From assembly GCA_937949965.1 (NCBI GenBank), contig CALFBF010000003.1:1-44922 (forward strand): a DNA stretch of 44,922 nucleotides, in the 5' to 3' direction. Source of the stretch: an uncultured Roseibacillus sp. Its GTDB lineage: Bacteria; Verrucomicrobiota; Verrucomicrobiia; Verrucomicrobiales; Akkermansiaceae. Under the pieces are notes generated by a model, which had not been told where the DNA came from, made no database searches, and saw nothing but the letters and a program-made list of their open reading frames with translations. Numbering within the stretch: the first letter of the stretch is position 1; the number at the start of each line of letters is the position of its first letter. The position numbers and the translations under genes are program-made. This document shows positions 27,401-34,764 of the stretch, one piece after another.

Positions 27401-27805
27401 ACGAAATTTCTTACCACCCTCAAAGGCCCACGGATCGGGATTCCCTGCTTCTGGGCGAAAGGATGGGGTGTGACCAGGAAACCCCATATTACGAAACGCA
27501 ATTTTTTTATCTGGAAAAGATTTATGCAGCAAGGTTTCAAAGTAACCGAAATGTTCCATCCGTTGAGAGAGACTATTTCCCAAGAAAACAATCGTTTCCC
27601 CTTCCTCAATTTGTAGCGGCAAAGTGGTTGGTTGAGCTGGTTCGGCTAACTCCTTAGGTTGCTTATAGCTTGGACGCTCTCGATCATTTTGCTGCGCTTC
27701 GATTGTTGTCAGAGTCGAGACAATTTCCGGCTCCTCAGAGAAGAGAATCGTAGGACTTAAAACAAGAGAAAGACTTATCCAAGGAAGGTTAAATTTAGAA
27801 GACAT
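24485..27805 (-). CDS. PVC-type SGNH hydrolase / beta-propeller / HEAT / cytochrome c fusion protein
   Basis: A 1,106-aa exported protein (signal peptide about 1-23) with four parts. An SGNH/GDSL-type domain carries [18 protein letters not shown] (Ser78) and [11 protein letters not shown] (Asp/His). A PVC membrane-bound-dehydrogenase-like propeller follows from about residue 400 ([77 protein letters not shown]). HEAT-like repeats come at about 790-920. A C-terminal monohaem cytochrome c has CVTCH (C986/C989/H990). The family is abundant in Planctomycetes/Verrucomicrobia and presumed to act on polysaccharides or sugars in the periplasm; the substrate is unknown. Confidence 0.88.
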   Translation of the reverse strand: [1106 protein letters not shown]

Positions 27806-27921
27806 TAATTAATGCGGTTAAGCTCAAAAACGAAAAAACAACTACTCTTAACGAAAGAAGATTCACTGGCCTTACAACAAAGCTCTCATACTCAAGTCCT
27901 AGTCTTAGATTTTCGAAAAAA

Positions 27922-29160
27922 CTAAAAAGTGAAGAGTGCGTTGAGCTTTTTCCGCAATTCTACAAAGCCATAATACTTTTGTCCAAGACGGTAGTTAGTC
28001 TCCGTCATCTCACGACGACGTGGTTCATCTCGCAAGAGAGCTTTCGTCTGCTGCACAAGTTCATCGGTCACGTAGCCATCTATTGTTAGAGTCTCAAAAC
28101 CCTTCGGTTCGATATCGTTCGCGAAGACCGAATAACGATTAACCACCACTGGTTTCCTGAAATAAAAAGCTTCTAACAAGGCATTCCCAAAGCCTTCATA
28201 AACACTCGGAAAAGTCACTATATCAGCATGAGGATAGATATCCCAAAGCGGGTAGACTTTTCGTCCCTGCTTGTCACGCTGCCGGTTCTCGCCAATCCGT
28301 TCGCTGACGAAACGCAGGTCTACCCCCTCCTCATCAGCCAAACGCTTGAGCATCTCCAAATAAGCAAACCCCTCATCACCAGCTTCATGAGAGATCACGA
28401 GCTTACAACGTGAGTCCTTTAACCGAGCTACAAGTGAAATTGCCATTTCAATCCCTTTCCGAGGAATGACACGAGTTGGCTGCAAAACGAAAGTATCGTC
28501 TTCAGCAAGACCGAGCTCACTTCTCACATCGGCATTATAATCATCAATTCCAGGCGACTCCTTCTCGAATTCGAAAACGTTGGGAATGACTTCTGAACTC
28601 ACTCCCTTGCGGCGAGCGAGTTCTTCCCCAGCCTGCCGATTGATCACGCTGTGTCGCAGATTCGGCAGACGAGGGGGAAAAGCCATGTCGAGGAAATCGG
28701 GCACCGCATTAGTGACAAAACGGTCACGCTCCCAGGAAAAATCATGATGATGAGCTACCGCTTTCATATTAGTCTCAGCGAGGAACTCCGTAATCGCAAT
28801 CCCTAGGGGAAGATGCACTGGGATGGCGAGGGTGTTCTCTAACACGAGAACGTCAATTTGGAAACGATCCACAAACCGCCGTAGCATCTCCTTCAAATAG
28901 CCTGCCAGGTCGTGAATGCGTTCGGTCACGATGGGATCGCGTCGAGTAACTCCCCAGATTCGTTGCCCCAACCAGACATTCTCGGGATGACCGAAAAACG
29001 CTTCAGGCACACACATTGAAATCTCATTAGGCCGATCACTCAAACCAGAAAACCAGAAAACCTCGGAACCCAGTTCGGCTAACACCTCAGCCCATTTGCG
29101 AGCTTCTAACGACACTCCATCGGTTCCAGCGAACCGGGTTGAAACGAATCCTAATTTCAT
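27922..29160 (-). CDS. GT4 glycosyltransferase, MggA-like (mannosylglucosyl-3-phosphoglycerate synthase candidate)
   Basis: A 412-aa GT-B retaining glycosyltransferase. It begins MKLGFVSTRFAGTDGVSLEARKW. It has AHHHDFSWERDRFV in the acceptor domain, TRVIPRKGIEMAI in the donor domain, and the E-x7-E-type region FPSVYEGFGNALLEAFYFRKPVVV. As I recall the family, this matches Petrotoga MggA, which adds mannose to glucosyl-3-phosphoglycerate, and a gpgS gene is 1.3 kb away. I prefer this start to an ATG at 29190 (10 residues more). The strong ribosome site at 29191-29198 is only 1 nt from that upstream ATG, whereas it fits a nine-codon ORF whose TGA overlaps this ATG. Confidence 0.72.
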   Translation of the reverse strand: MKLGFVSTRFAGTDGVSLEARKWAEVLAELGSEVFWFSGLSDRPNEISMCVPEAFFGHPENVWLGQRIWGVTRRDPIVTERIHDLAGYLKEMLRRFVDRFQIDVLVLENTLAIPVHLPLGIAITEFLAETNMKAVAHHHDFSWERDRFVTNAVPDFLDMAFPPRLPNLRHSVINRQAGEELARRKGVSSEVIPNVFEFEKESPGIDDYNADVRSELGLAEDDTFVLQPTRVIPRKGIEMAISLVARLKDSRCKLVISHEAGDEGFAYLEMLKRLADEEGVDLRFVSERIGENRQRDKQGRKVYPLWDIYPHADIVTFPSVYEGFGNALLEAFYFRKPVVVNRYSVFANDIEPKGFETLTIDGYVTDELVQQTKALLRDEPRRREMTETNYRLGQKYYGFVELRKKLNALFTF

Positions 29161-29186
29161 ACTGTCACAAAAAGGGCACGCATCAT
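29157..29186 (-). CDS. Candidate nine-codon leader ORF coupled to the MggA-like gene
   Basis: Reading MMRALFVTV then TGA, this mini-ORF lies 4-5 nt after the best Shine-Dalgarno in the window (GGGGAGGA). Its stop overlaps the downstream start as ATGA, the usual geometry for translational coupling. It may simply deliver ribosomes to the glycosyltransferase. No peptide function is claimed. Confidence 0.4.
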   Translation of the reverse strand: MMRALFVTV

Positions 29187-29190
29187 GCAT

Positions 29191-29198
29191 TCCTCCCC
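29191..29198 (-). promoter_or_regulatory. Strong Shine-Dalgarno GGGGAGGA
   Basis: This is the most complete anti-SD complement I saw before any gene here; most other starts have none. It is 5 nt from the ATG of the nine-codon ORF and 1 nt from the alternative glycosyltransferase ATG at 29190, so it decides the start choice. Confidence 0.6.
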
Positions 29199-29313
29199 AA
29201 TGAAATCCAATTCATACTGCACCTTCATTAAAAAAACCTTCACGATTACCCCTTTCCAAACAGTTCTTTCATCGACATTCTCTTAGCAGTCCTTGCGCCA
29301 CTTTAATAAATCC

Positions 29314-30465
29314 ATGCACACCCCGACCGAACTCCGCGACAAACTCCAAGCCCACCAAGAACTGGTCCTGGCTAATGCTCTCCTCCTTGGGGAATTCCCC
29401 TCACCATCAGGAGCGGAAAAAGATCGAATCGATTTCGTAGCGGAACGGTTCTCCTCACTGCAAGACGTCTCCATTGATGAACTGGGTAATCTGCAAGCAA
29501 TCATCCCCGGCAAGAATCCAAATTTCAATATCCTCATCGCAGTACACGCTGACACCTTGCTCACCCAGAAGCCTGAGCAACGAAATACGATCAACGTAGG
29601 ACCTGAGGGAATCACCGGACCAGGGATGGCGGACAACACCATCGGTCTCGCCGCCCTTGCCACCCTGCCAGATCTTCTCGAACGCTTGGGTATCGAACCG
29701 GAAGCAAACATTATCCTCCTCGCCCATACCAAATCTCAGAACAGCCACGATCTAGCAGGCCTGCGCTTTTTTCTCGATAACTTCAAACGTCCCATCCACG
29801 CCGGGTTCGTCCTCGAAGGCATCACCTTGGGTCGCCTCAACCACAGCTGTCTCGGCATGGTGCAAGGCGACATCATCTGCCGAGTTCATCAGGAACCGGG
29901 CACTCGCTGGGAAGCAGCGGAAAACGCGATGATCATCATGCACCGCATCATCAGTCGCATCCTCGCCATCCCCATTCCACAAGAACCTCGCACCTCGGTC
30001 ATTCTCGGTTCCTTACGGGCTGGAAAAACTTTCAATCGTCCTCCTGAGCTTGCGCGCTTAAAACTCGAAATCCGCTCCGAAGAACCGGGTAAGGCTAGGG
30101 AAATTCGCCACCAAATCTCCGATATCCTTGATGAAATTTCCTCCGAGACCGCTTCGGTTTGCGACATCACCTTCCCTGCCCTCAGGAGACCTGGCGGTAT
30201 TCCTTTTAATCATCCCCTTGTCTCGGCAGCGCGAGAGGTCCACCAAGAACTAGGAGTCAAGACCACGACCGGCCCGAGTTACTCCGATCTCTCCATTCTG
30301 ATTGAACACGATATTCCAGCGCTCACGCTCGGGCTCACCACGGCCACTAACCTCAACGAAGCAGACGAGACCGTTGCGCTTGAACCCTTGTTCACGGGCT
30401 TAGCTCAACTCGTGAGTATCCTCCAAAAAGCAGACCAACTGGAGTCCACACTCACTACCCAGTAA
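29314..30465 (+). CDS. M20/M28-fold peptidase-like protein with a degenerate active site
   Basis: A 383-aa protein with the M20-type peptidase fold. It retains AVHADTLL (His78, Asp80) and GPGMADNTIGLAAL (Asp107), as well as a possible third ligand Glu168 (VLEGITLGRLNH). The usual Glu-Glu catalytic/bridging motif is replaced by THTKSQNSHD-like sequence (LLAHTKSQNSHDLAG), and the final His (normally aHxxdE) is replaced by TNLNEADE. It may therefore not be an ordinary peptidase. It lies between two glucosylglycerate-type glycosyltransferases, 32 nt before gpgS, so the two are probably co-transcribed. The ATG start (Met8 of the longest frame, which begins with TTG) is preferred. Confidence 0.72.
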   Translation: MHTPTELRDKLQAHQELVLANALLLGEFPSPSGAEKDRIDFVAERFSSLQDVSIDELGNLQAIIPGKNPNFNILIAVHADTLLTQKPEQRNTINVGPEGITGPGMADNTIGLAALATLPDLLERLGIEPEANIILLAHTKSQNSHDLAGLRFFLDNFKRPIHAGFVLEGITLGRLNHSCLGMVQGDIICRVHQEPGTRWEAAENAMIIMHRIISRILAIPIPQEPRTSVILGSLRAGKTFNRPPELARLKLEIRSEEPGKAREIRHQISDILDEISSETASVCDITFPALRRPGGIPFNHPLVSAAREVHQELGVKTTTGPSYSDLSILIEHDIPALTLGLTTATNLNEADETVALEPLFTGLAQLVSILQKADQLESTLTTQ

Positions 30466-30497
30466 ACAAATCTCTCTCACCTATTTCCCACAAACCT

Positions 30498-31463
30498 ATG
30501 TCTTGGCTCAAATCCAACACCTATCATCACTCCGACTTCGCGGACCTCGAAGCACTTTGTAAAAAGAAGAAAGAGAGTGGTCTCAAAATTTCCCTCTGCA
30601 TCCCTACTCTCAATGAGGAGGCGACCATTGGTAAGGTCGTCGTCATTCTGAAAAGTGAGCTCATGGACCGCTACCCACTCATCGATGAAATCGCGGTGAT
30701 TGATTCTGGTTCTACGGACCGCACGGGAGAAGTGGCCAAATCCTTCGGTGCAGAATTCTACTACTCAGGTGACATCATGCCCTCTACTGGCTTCAAGCGA
30801 GGTAAGGGGGAGAACCTTTGGAAAGCGATTCACCAACTCGAAGGTGACATCATCGCCTACGTGGATGCCGACATCGCCAACATTCACCCCCGCTTTGTCT
30901 ACGGATTGATTGGACCTCTGTTAGAGAAACCAGAAGTGAGCTACGTGAAGGCTTTTTACGAGCGCCCACTCGCCTTCTCACAGGGTATCCGACCAACGGG
31001 TGGAGGACGAGTTACGGAAATTCTAGTAAGACCCCTCTTTAGCCTCTTCTACCCCGACCTCACACAACTCTTCCAGCCTCTCTCAGGTGAGTATGCCGTT
31101 CGTCGTGAGACTTTGGAAAAGATTCCCTTCCCCATTGGCTACGGTGTGGAAACTTCTCATATCCTAGACGTTTACAAAGACGACGGAATGAAGGCTTTTG
31201 CGCAAGTAGACCTCGACCAACGGGTGCACCGCAATCAGGACACCAATGCTCTCGGGAAGATGTCCTTTGGTATTCTCCAAAGCTTCCTTGGCCGCCTGCA
31301 AGATCATGGCAAAGTAACGGACCTCGCCGAACTCTCTTCTGTCTATCGTTCCCTGCAAGCAACCGGAACGGAGTATGAACAAATCGAAAAAGAAATTCTC
31401 GAAGAAGAGCGCCCCCCGATTAACACCATTCCAGAATACTTGGAAAAGTATCCTCGTTCTTAG
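30498..31463 (+). CDS. gpgS: Glucosyl-3-phosphoglycerate synthase (GT81)
   Basis: A 321-aa GT-A glycosyltransferase that transfers glucose from a nucleotide sugar to 3-phosphoglycerate. Signatures are close to mycobacterial GpgS: SLCIPTLNEEATIG, EIAVIDSGSTDRTGEVA, metal-binding YVDADIANIHPRF (Asp123/Asp125), VKAFYERPL, GGGRVTEILVRPLF, LFQPLSGEYAVRRE, YGVETSHILDVY, and VHRNQDTNALGKMS (His244). It lacks the longer N- and C-termini of some actinobacterial members. The product is a precursor of glucosylglycerate, a compatible solute and, in mycobacteria, the primer of methylglucose lipopolysaccharide. It is the second gene after the M20-like gene. No Shine-Dalgarno is visible. Confidence 0.94.
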   Translation: MSWLKSNTYHHSDFADLEALCKKKKESGLKISLCIPTLNEEATIGKVVVILKSELMDRYPLIDEIAVIDSGSTDRTGEVAKSFGAEFYYSGDIMPSTGFKRGKGENLWKAIHQLEGDIIAYVDADIANIHPRFVYGLIGPLLEKPEVSYVKAFYERPLAFSQGIRPTGGGRVTEILVRPLFSLFYPDLTQLFQPLSGEYAVRRETLEKIPFPIGYGVETSHILDVYKDDGMKAFAQVDLDQRVHRNQDTNALGKMSFGILQSFLGRLQDHGKVTDLAELSSVYRSLQATGTEYEQIEKEILEEERPPINTIPEYLEKYPRS

Positions 31464-31644
31464 TCAGGGCGGCAAGACCCTTTGCGAAAGCTCATTACCG
31501 TCATTCAGCCCAAACGCTTTATGATAGCAATGAGCGTTCTCAAAATTTTTTGGCAAAGGATCTCAGAGCATTCCTGCCGTGGTCAACAGTTCAACCTTAG
31601 ACGAATGACCGCATGTCAACTCCGAAGGAACAAATTGATACCAG

Positions 31645-31663
31645 AATAGCCCGCAGGGCTATT
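31645..31663. repeat. Perfect 8-bp hairpin AATAGCCC-GCA-GGGCTATT
   Basis: This is a perfect inverted repeat with a 3-nt loop and no following T-run, so it is not a classical terminator. It resembles the small palindromes found in REP-type elements. Confidence 0.6.
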
Positions 31664-31685
31664 GAATAATCAACGTCAAATAAGA

Positions 31686-31788
31686 GGTTTGAAAGACCGT
31701 GAGATTCTCTGGACCTCAGACACAACGAATCATTTGAATGTGTTATTTTTTCTTCTTTTTGGAGATACATCCAGCGGTCTTTCAGACC
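31686..31788. repeat. 14-bp inverted repeats bounding a ~103-bp segment
   Basis: GGTTTGAAAGACCG (31686-31699) and CGGTCTTTCAGACC (31775-31788) are inverted copies matching at 13 of 14 positions. They could be the arms of a long hairpin RNA or the terminal repeats of a very small non-autonomous element. Flanking target duplications are not obvious. Confidence 0.55.
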
Positions 31789-31897
31789 TTCAATTTTCTA
31801 CTGATAGGGTCATAGCCCTGCGCTACGCTTCGGACTATGCTGGTATCGAGACGCTCCTACGGAGCTATGGAACGATGTGCTTCTGTGGGACTACACC

Positions 31898-32001
31898 GAA
31901 CGAAGCGTTTCTCTGGAACTACTGAACGAAGCGCTTCTCTGGAACTACTGAACGAGGCGCTTCTCTGGAACGACTGAACGAGGCACTTCTCTGGAGCGGC
32001 G
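31898..32001. repeat. Four-copy tandem repeat, 26-bp unit
   Basis: Units start at 31898, 31924, 31950 and 31976. Copies 1-3 differ at only a few positions and copy 4 diverges at its end. A more degenerate copy (28 bp) precedes at about 31870-31897. The unit core is GCGCTTCTCTGGAAC. 26 is not a multiple of three and no frame stays open through the array. Confidence 0.85.
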
Positions 32002-32095
32002 CAACAAATCTAAACTCTTCATCGAAACCTCATTGCGGTCACGGGATCAGCAAGTTGAGTAGTGGCAATTATTTTTGGCAAAGGGGTTAAAAAAC

Positions 32096-33403
32096 CTACT
32101 CTTCGTCGAGTCGGATTTGTAAATCCGAGAGTGCGTTCATGAAGTAAAGGTAGGCATCGTAGGCGCTGGGATAGGGTCGTAAACGCTCATGAAAAGCAGC
32201 TACTTCTCCGTCCTTCGTGCTCATGTAGTAAAAATGTTCTGCAGTCTGCATCTTCCGCCATTGATGAAGCAACTCGGGATTGTTTTTAGTCTTCACCGTA
32301 TCTTCAATCAGTAAGATTTTGCGATGAGCCTCGCCTTGCATCGCATTTCCTCCCCAAGCGGAAAGGTCTTTATCCAAATAAGCCCACGAAGTCGGCTCAT
32401 GACAATCATACTCCCCGGCCACTTCGAGAGCGGCTGCCACTTTACTAACAGTTAGAAAATTTCCAGCTAGCTCTTGCCAAGCTTGAGGCAGAGCACGGAA
32501 GAACTCAAAAATCCCAGTCTCCGCTCCCTGATGCTGACCGAGGCATTCGTAATCCATAAAAAGATTTATCACTTCACCGCCACTCCCTTGGCACCACTGC
32601 ACGAACTTTTGAGCGGTAAGAGGGTGCTCGGTCCAGTCGCGATCCCCAAAGCGAAAGGCGAGGTCGTCAGAGAGAATTCCATTGCGAAGATGAGTCTTAA
32701 GCTCTTTACAATTCGGCGAACGATAAAGACGATTTGCTTCCCGGCCAGCTAGAGGAAAGGCTACTGCTTCCGCAAGCATGGACTCAAACCCTAAATCTTC
32801 CACGCAGGTGGCTAAGGCATTGTAATAAACGCAAGCAGTGTGACGGAAGGCTTTAGGCTGAACTCCAAAAACTTCCTGAATTTTCGCCATCTGCTTCGCG
32901 ACTTGCTCCGAAAACTCGGTCTTACTGCTGCGGAAGTTCATCGAGTGGTAATAGGTCTCCGCCACGATCTCGACCCCACCAGTAGCATGTAACTTCTGAA
33001 AACTCGCCAGCACATCAGGACGGAAGTGCTCTAACTGCTCCAAGAGAACTCCACTCACCGAGAGGGAGAGCTGGAACTGCCCTGCCCCTTCCTCGATAAG
33101 CTCGGTGAAGAGTTGATTAGCGGGGAGGTAACAGGTCTCACAAGCTTCGTCTAACAGACTCTGATTTAACTCATCATCTTCGTAGAAAGGATCGTTCCCA
33201 ATATCAAAAAAGTCATAGGCTTTGAGACGATTAGGCTGGTGAGCCGCAAAAAAGAAACAAATGGGGGGAAGCTGGGGCCTGCTTGCTGATTTTTCTTCAC
33301 TCTGCTTTTGTGGCTCCTTCTTCGACTTTGGTGATTCGGAAACAGAATCCACCTGAGGATCTGGAACGAGAATTTTGCTCAACCGATTAAAAAAACGCTT
33401 CAT
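32096..33403 (-). CDS. GH57 family alpha-glucan hydrolase/transferase
   Basis: A 435-aa GH57 enzyme. After a charged, low-complexity N-terminal linker (about residues 12-45, Lys/Ser/Glu-rich), the catalytic domain begins with ICFFFAAHQPNRLKAYDFFDIG. It has CYLPANQLFTELI, the nucleophile Glu149 in GGVEIVAETYYHS and the acid Asp284 in LFMDYECLGQHQ. GH57 proteins include alpha-amylases, 4-alpha-glucanotransferases and branching enzymes; the compact size and motifs resemble the GH57 amylases that sit beside GT4 glucan synthases. It starts 8 nt after the GT4 stop, so they form an operon. No signal peptide is seen, so it is presumed cytoplasmic. Confidence 0.9.
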   Translation of the reverse strand: MKRFFNRLSKILVPDPQVDSVSESPKSKKEPQKQSEEKSASRPQLPPICFFFAAHQPNRLKAYDFFDIGNDPFYEDDELNQSLLDEACETCYLPANQLFTELIEEGAGQFQLSLSVSGVLLEQLEHFRPDVLASFQKLHATGGVEIVAETYYHSMNFRSSKTEFSEQVAKQMAKIQEVFGVQPKAFRHTACVYYNALATCVEDLGFESMLAEAVAFPLAGREANRLYRSPNCKELKTHLRNGILSDDLAFRFGDRDWTEHPLTAQKFVQWCQGSGGEVINLFMDYECLGQHQGAETGIFEFFRALPQAWQELAGNFLTVSKVAAALEVAGEYDCHEPTSWAYLDKDLSAWGGNAMQGEAHRKILLIEDTVKTKNNPELLHQWRKMQTAEHFYYMSTKDGEVAAFHERLRPYPSAYDAYLYFMNALSDLQIRLDEE

Positions 33404-33411
33404 GCTGGCTG

Positions 33412-34764
33412 TTAGTTATGAATTCCGAGTTGATCGCGGTAGAGTTCAACAATGCGAGCCGAAGCTGCTTCCCAAGTGCAATTTTTTTGATCTTCTAACG
33501 AAAATTTGACGGCTTCCTCATAAGCCTCTTCATCCCCAAGTAACTCGGTGATGTGTTGAGCCATCAAATCGACATCCCAGAAATCAGCTTTGCGAGCATG
33601 GGTCATAACCTCAGAGACACCCGACTGCTTAGAGAGCACCGCCGGGATACCATACTGAGCGGCCTCGATAGCAGAGAGACCAAAGGGTTCGCTCACCGAG
33701 GGCATGCAGTAGACATCGGTCATAGAGAGGAGTTTATTCACCTTCTCTTTGTTCAAAAAACCGGTGAAATGCAGACGATCGCCAACATCTTTGAAGGCAC
33801 CGTATTCAATAAGCTCGACCATCTTTTCCCCCGTTCCTGCCATCACAAAAACAACGTCGGGATTTTTTTCGAGAACTTTGGCCGCAATTTCGAGAAAAAA
33901 GCGTGGCCCTTTTTGACCAGTAAGACGACCAAGAAAGAGAACTAACCCTGCTTTGAAAGGACTCTTACTACGATAGGTTTCCACGGGATCAGCACCGTTG
34001 TGAACGAAATGCACTTTCCCTGCATCAATCCCGTAATGGTCGATACAAATGCTACCAGTGTAACGACTAACCGGAATCACCAAATCGGCAACAGTCATCG
34101 CCTCGCGCTCGATGTCGTAAATCCAGCCCCGCGAATCTGGGCCTCCCCGGTCGTAATTGAGAGAATGGACATGGAGCACGAGAGGCTTTCCGGTGCGCCT
34201 CTTAATCTCCAGTCCCGCGACAAAAGTCATCCAGTCGTGAGCATGAACAATATCAAAGTCCATGTCTTCAGCCAAAGAAGCGGCGACTTGAGCATAGGCC
34301 CAAACTCGTTCTCCCACATCATCGCCATAGAGCGTGCCATCATTGAAAATAGCGAGACGTTCATCGAGACCAACGGCCTTGAGGCGATCGATGATCTTCT
34401 CTCCAGCAAGAGCTTTTTTATCTCTTTCGACACGGTATTGGTCCATCTCTCGATGACCTGGAGCGCGCTCTACTTCTTCACTCTGGTAAGGAAAGAGCCG
34501 TTGCGTGACCTCTCCTTCAATCCACTTCACATTGGTAAAATCGGCGAGACTTTTCTCCACCCCTTCTCGGTCAACAGAACGTTCATTGAGATCGTTCAAG
34601 CCAATCAGTTCCAGCTGCTCAACCAGAAAGGAAGGATCCACTTTGGGTAAAATGAAGCTTAACTCAACCTGCTGAGCCATCGCCCGCCCGAGTCCCAAAC
34701 AAGCAATTCCGAGACCGCCATTAATCAAGGGGGGAAATTCCCAGCCCAGCATCAGTACTTTCAT
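33412..34764 (-). CDS. GT4 alpha-glucan synthase-like glycosyltransferase (glycogen synthase/Rv3032 type)
   Basis: A 450-aa GT-B glycosyltransferase. MKVLMLGWEFPPLINGGLGIACLGLGRAM is the WE(F/Y)PP...GGLG start of glucan synthases; DIVHAHDWMTFVAG, VHNGADP, LFLGRLTGQKGPRFFLE and PSVSEPFGLSAIEAAQYGIPAVLS (E-x7-E) follow. This pattern is shared by bacterial GT4 glycogen synthases and mycobacterial Rv3032. I placed the start at the ATG at 34764 because AAGGGA precedes it at good spacing; an extension to 34815 adds 17 unlikely residues. It pairs with GH57 downstream and is divergent from the GH31 gene. Confidence 0.88.
   Translation of the reverse strand: MKVLMLGWEFPPLINGGLGIACLGLGRAMAQQVELSFILPKVDPSFLVEQLELIGLNDLNERSVDREGVEKSLADFTNVKWIEGEVTQRLFPYQSEEVERAPGHREMDQYRVERDKKALAGEKIIDRLKAVGLDERLAIFNDGTLYGDDVGERVWAYAQVAASLAEDMDFDIVHAHDWMTFVAGLEIKRRTGKPLVLHVHSLNYDRGGPDSRGWIYDIEREAMTVADLVIPVSRYTGSICIDHYGIDAGKVHFVHNGADPVETYRSKSPFKAGLVLFLGRLTGQKGPRFFLEIAAKVLEKNPDVVFVMAGTGEKMVELIEYGAFKDVGDRLHFTGFLNKEKVNKLLSMTDVYCMPSVSEPFGLSAIEAAQYGIPAVLSKQSGVSEVMTHARKADFWDVDLMAQHITELLGDEEAYEEAVKFSLEDQKNCTWEAASARIVELYRDQLGIHN

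Larger units (their letters stand above)
31464..32095. other. 632-bp intergenic region rich in repeats and hairpins
   Basis: The interval between gpgS and the convergent GH57 gene holds no convincing gene. It contains a perfect 8-bp hairpin, a 14-bp inverted-repeat pair about 100 bp across and a four-copy tandem repeat, each listed separately. A short frame at 31662-31925 runs into the repeats and is not protein-like. The organisation suggests a mobile-element or REP-type relic. Confidence 0.6.

Noticed and set aside
31662-31925. An 87-codon open frame running into the tandem repeats
   Set aside because: It includes the inverted-repeat pair and part of the repeat array, and its translation does not look like a folded protein.
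31898-32001. CRISPR array
   Set aside because: The 26-bp copies are contiguous with no spacers between them, and no cas genes are in the window.
32084-32096. GGTT-AAAA-AACC hairpin just after the GH57 stop as a terminator
   Set aside because: The stem is only four weak pairs and there is no T-run on the minus strand, so it is unlikely to terminate.
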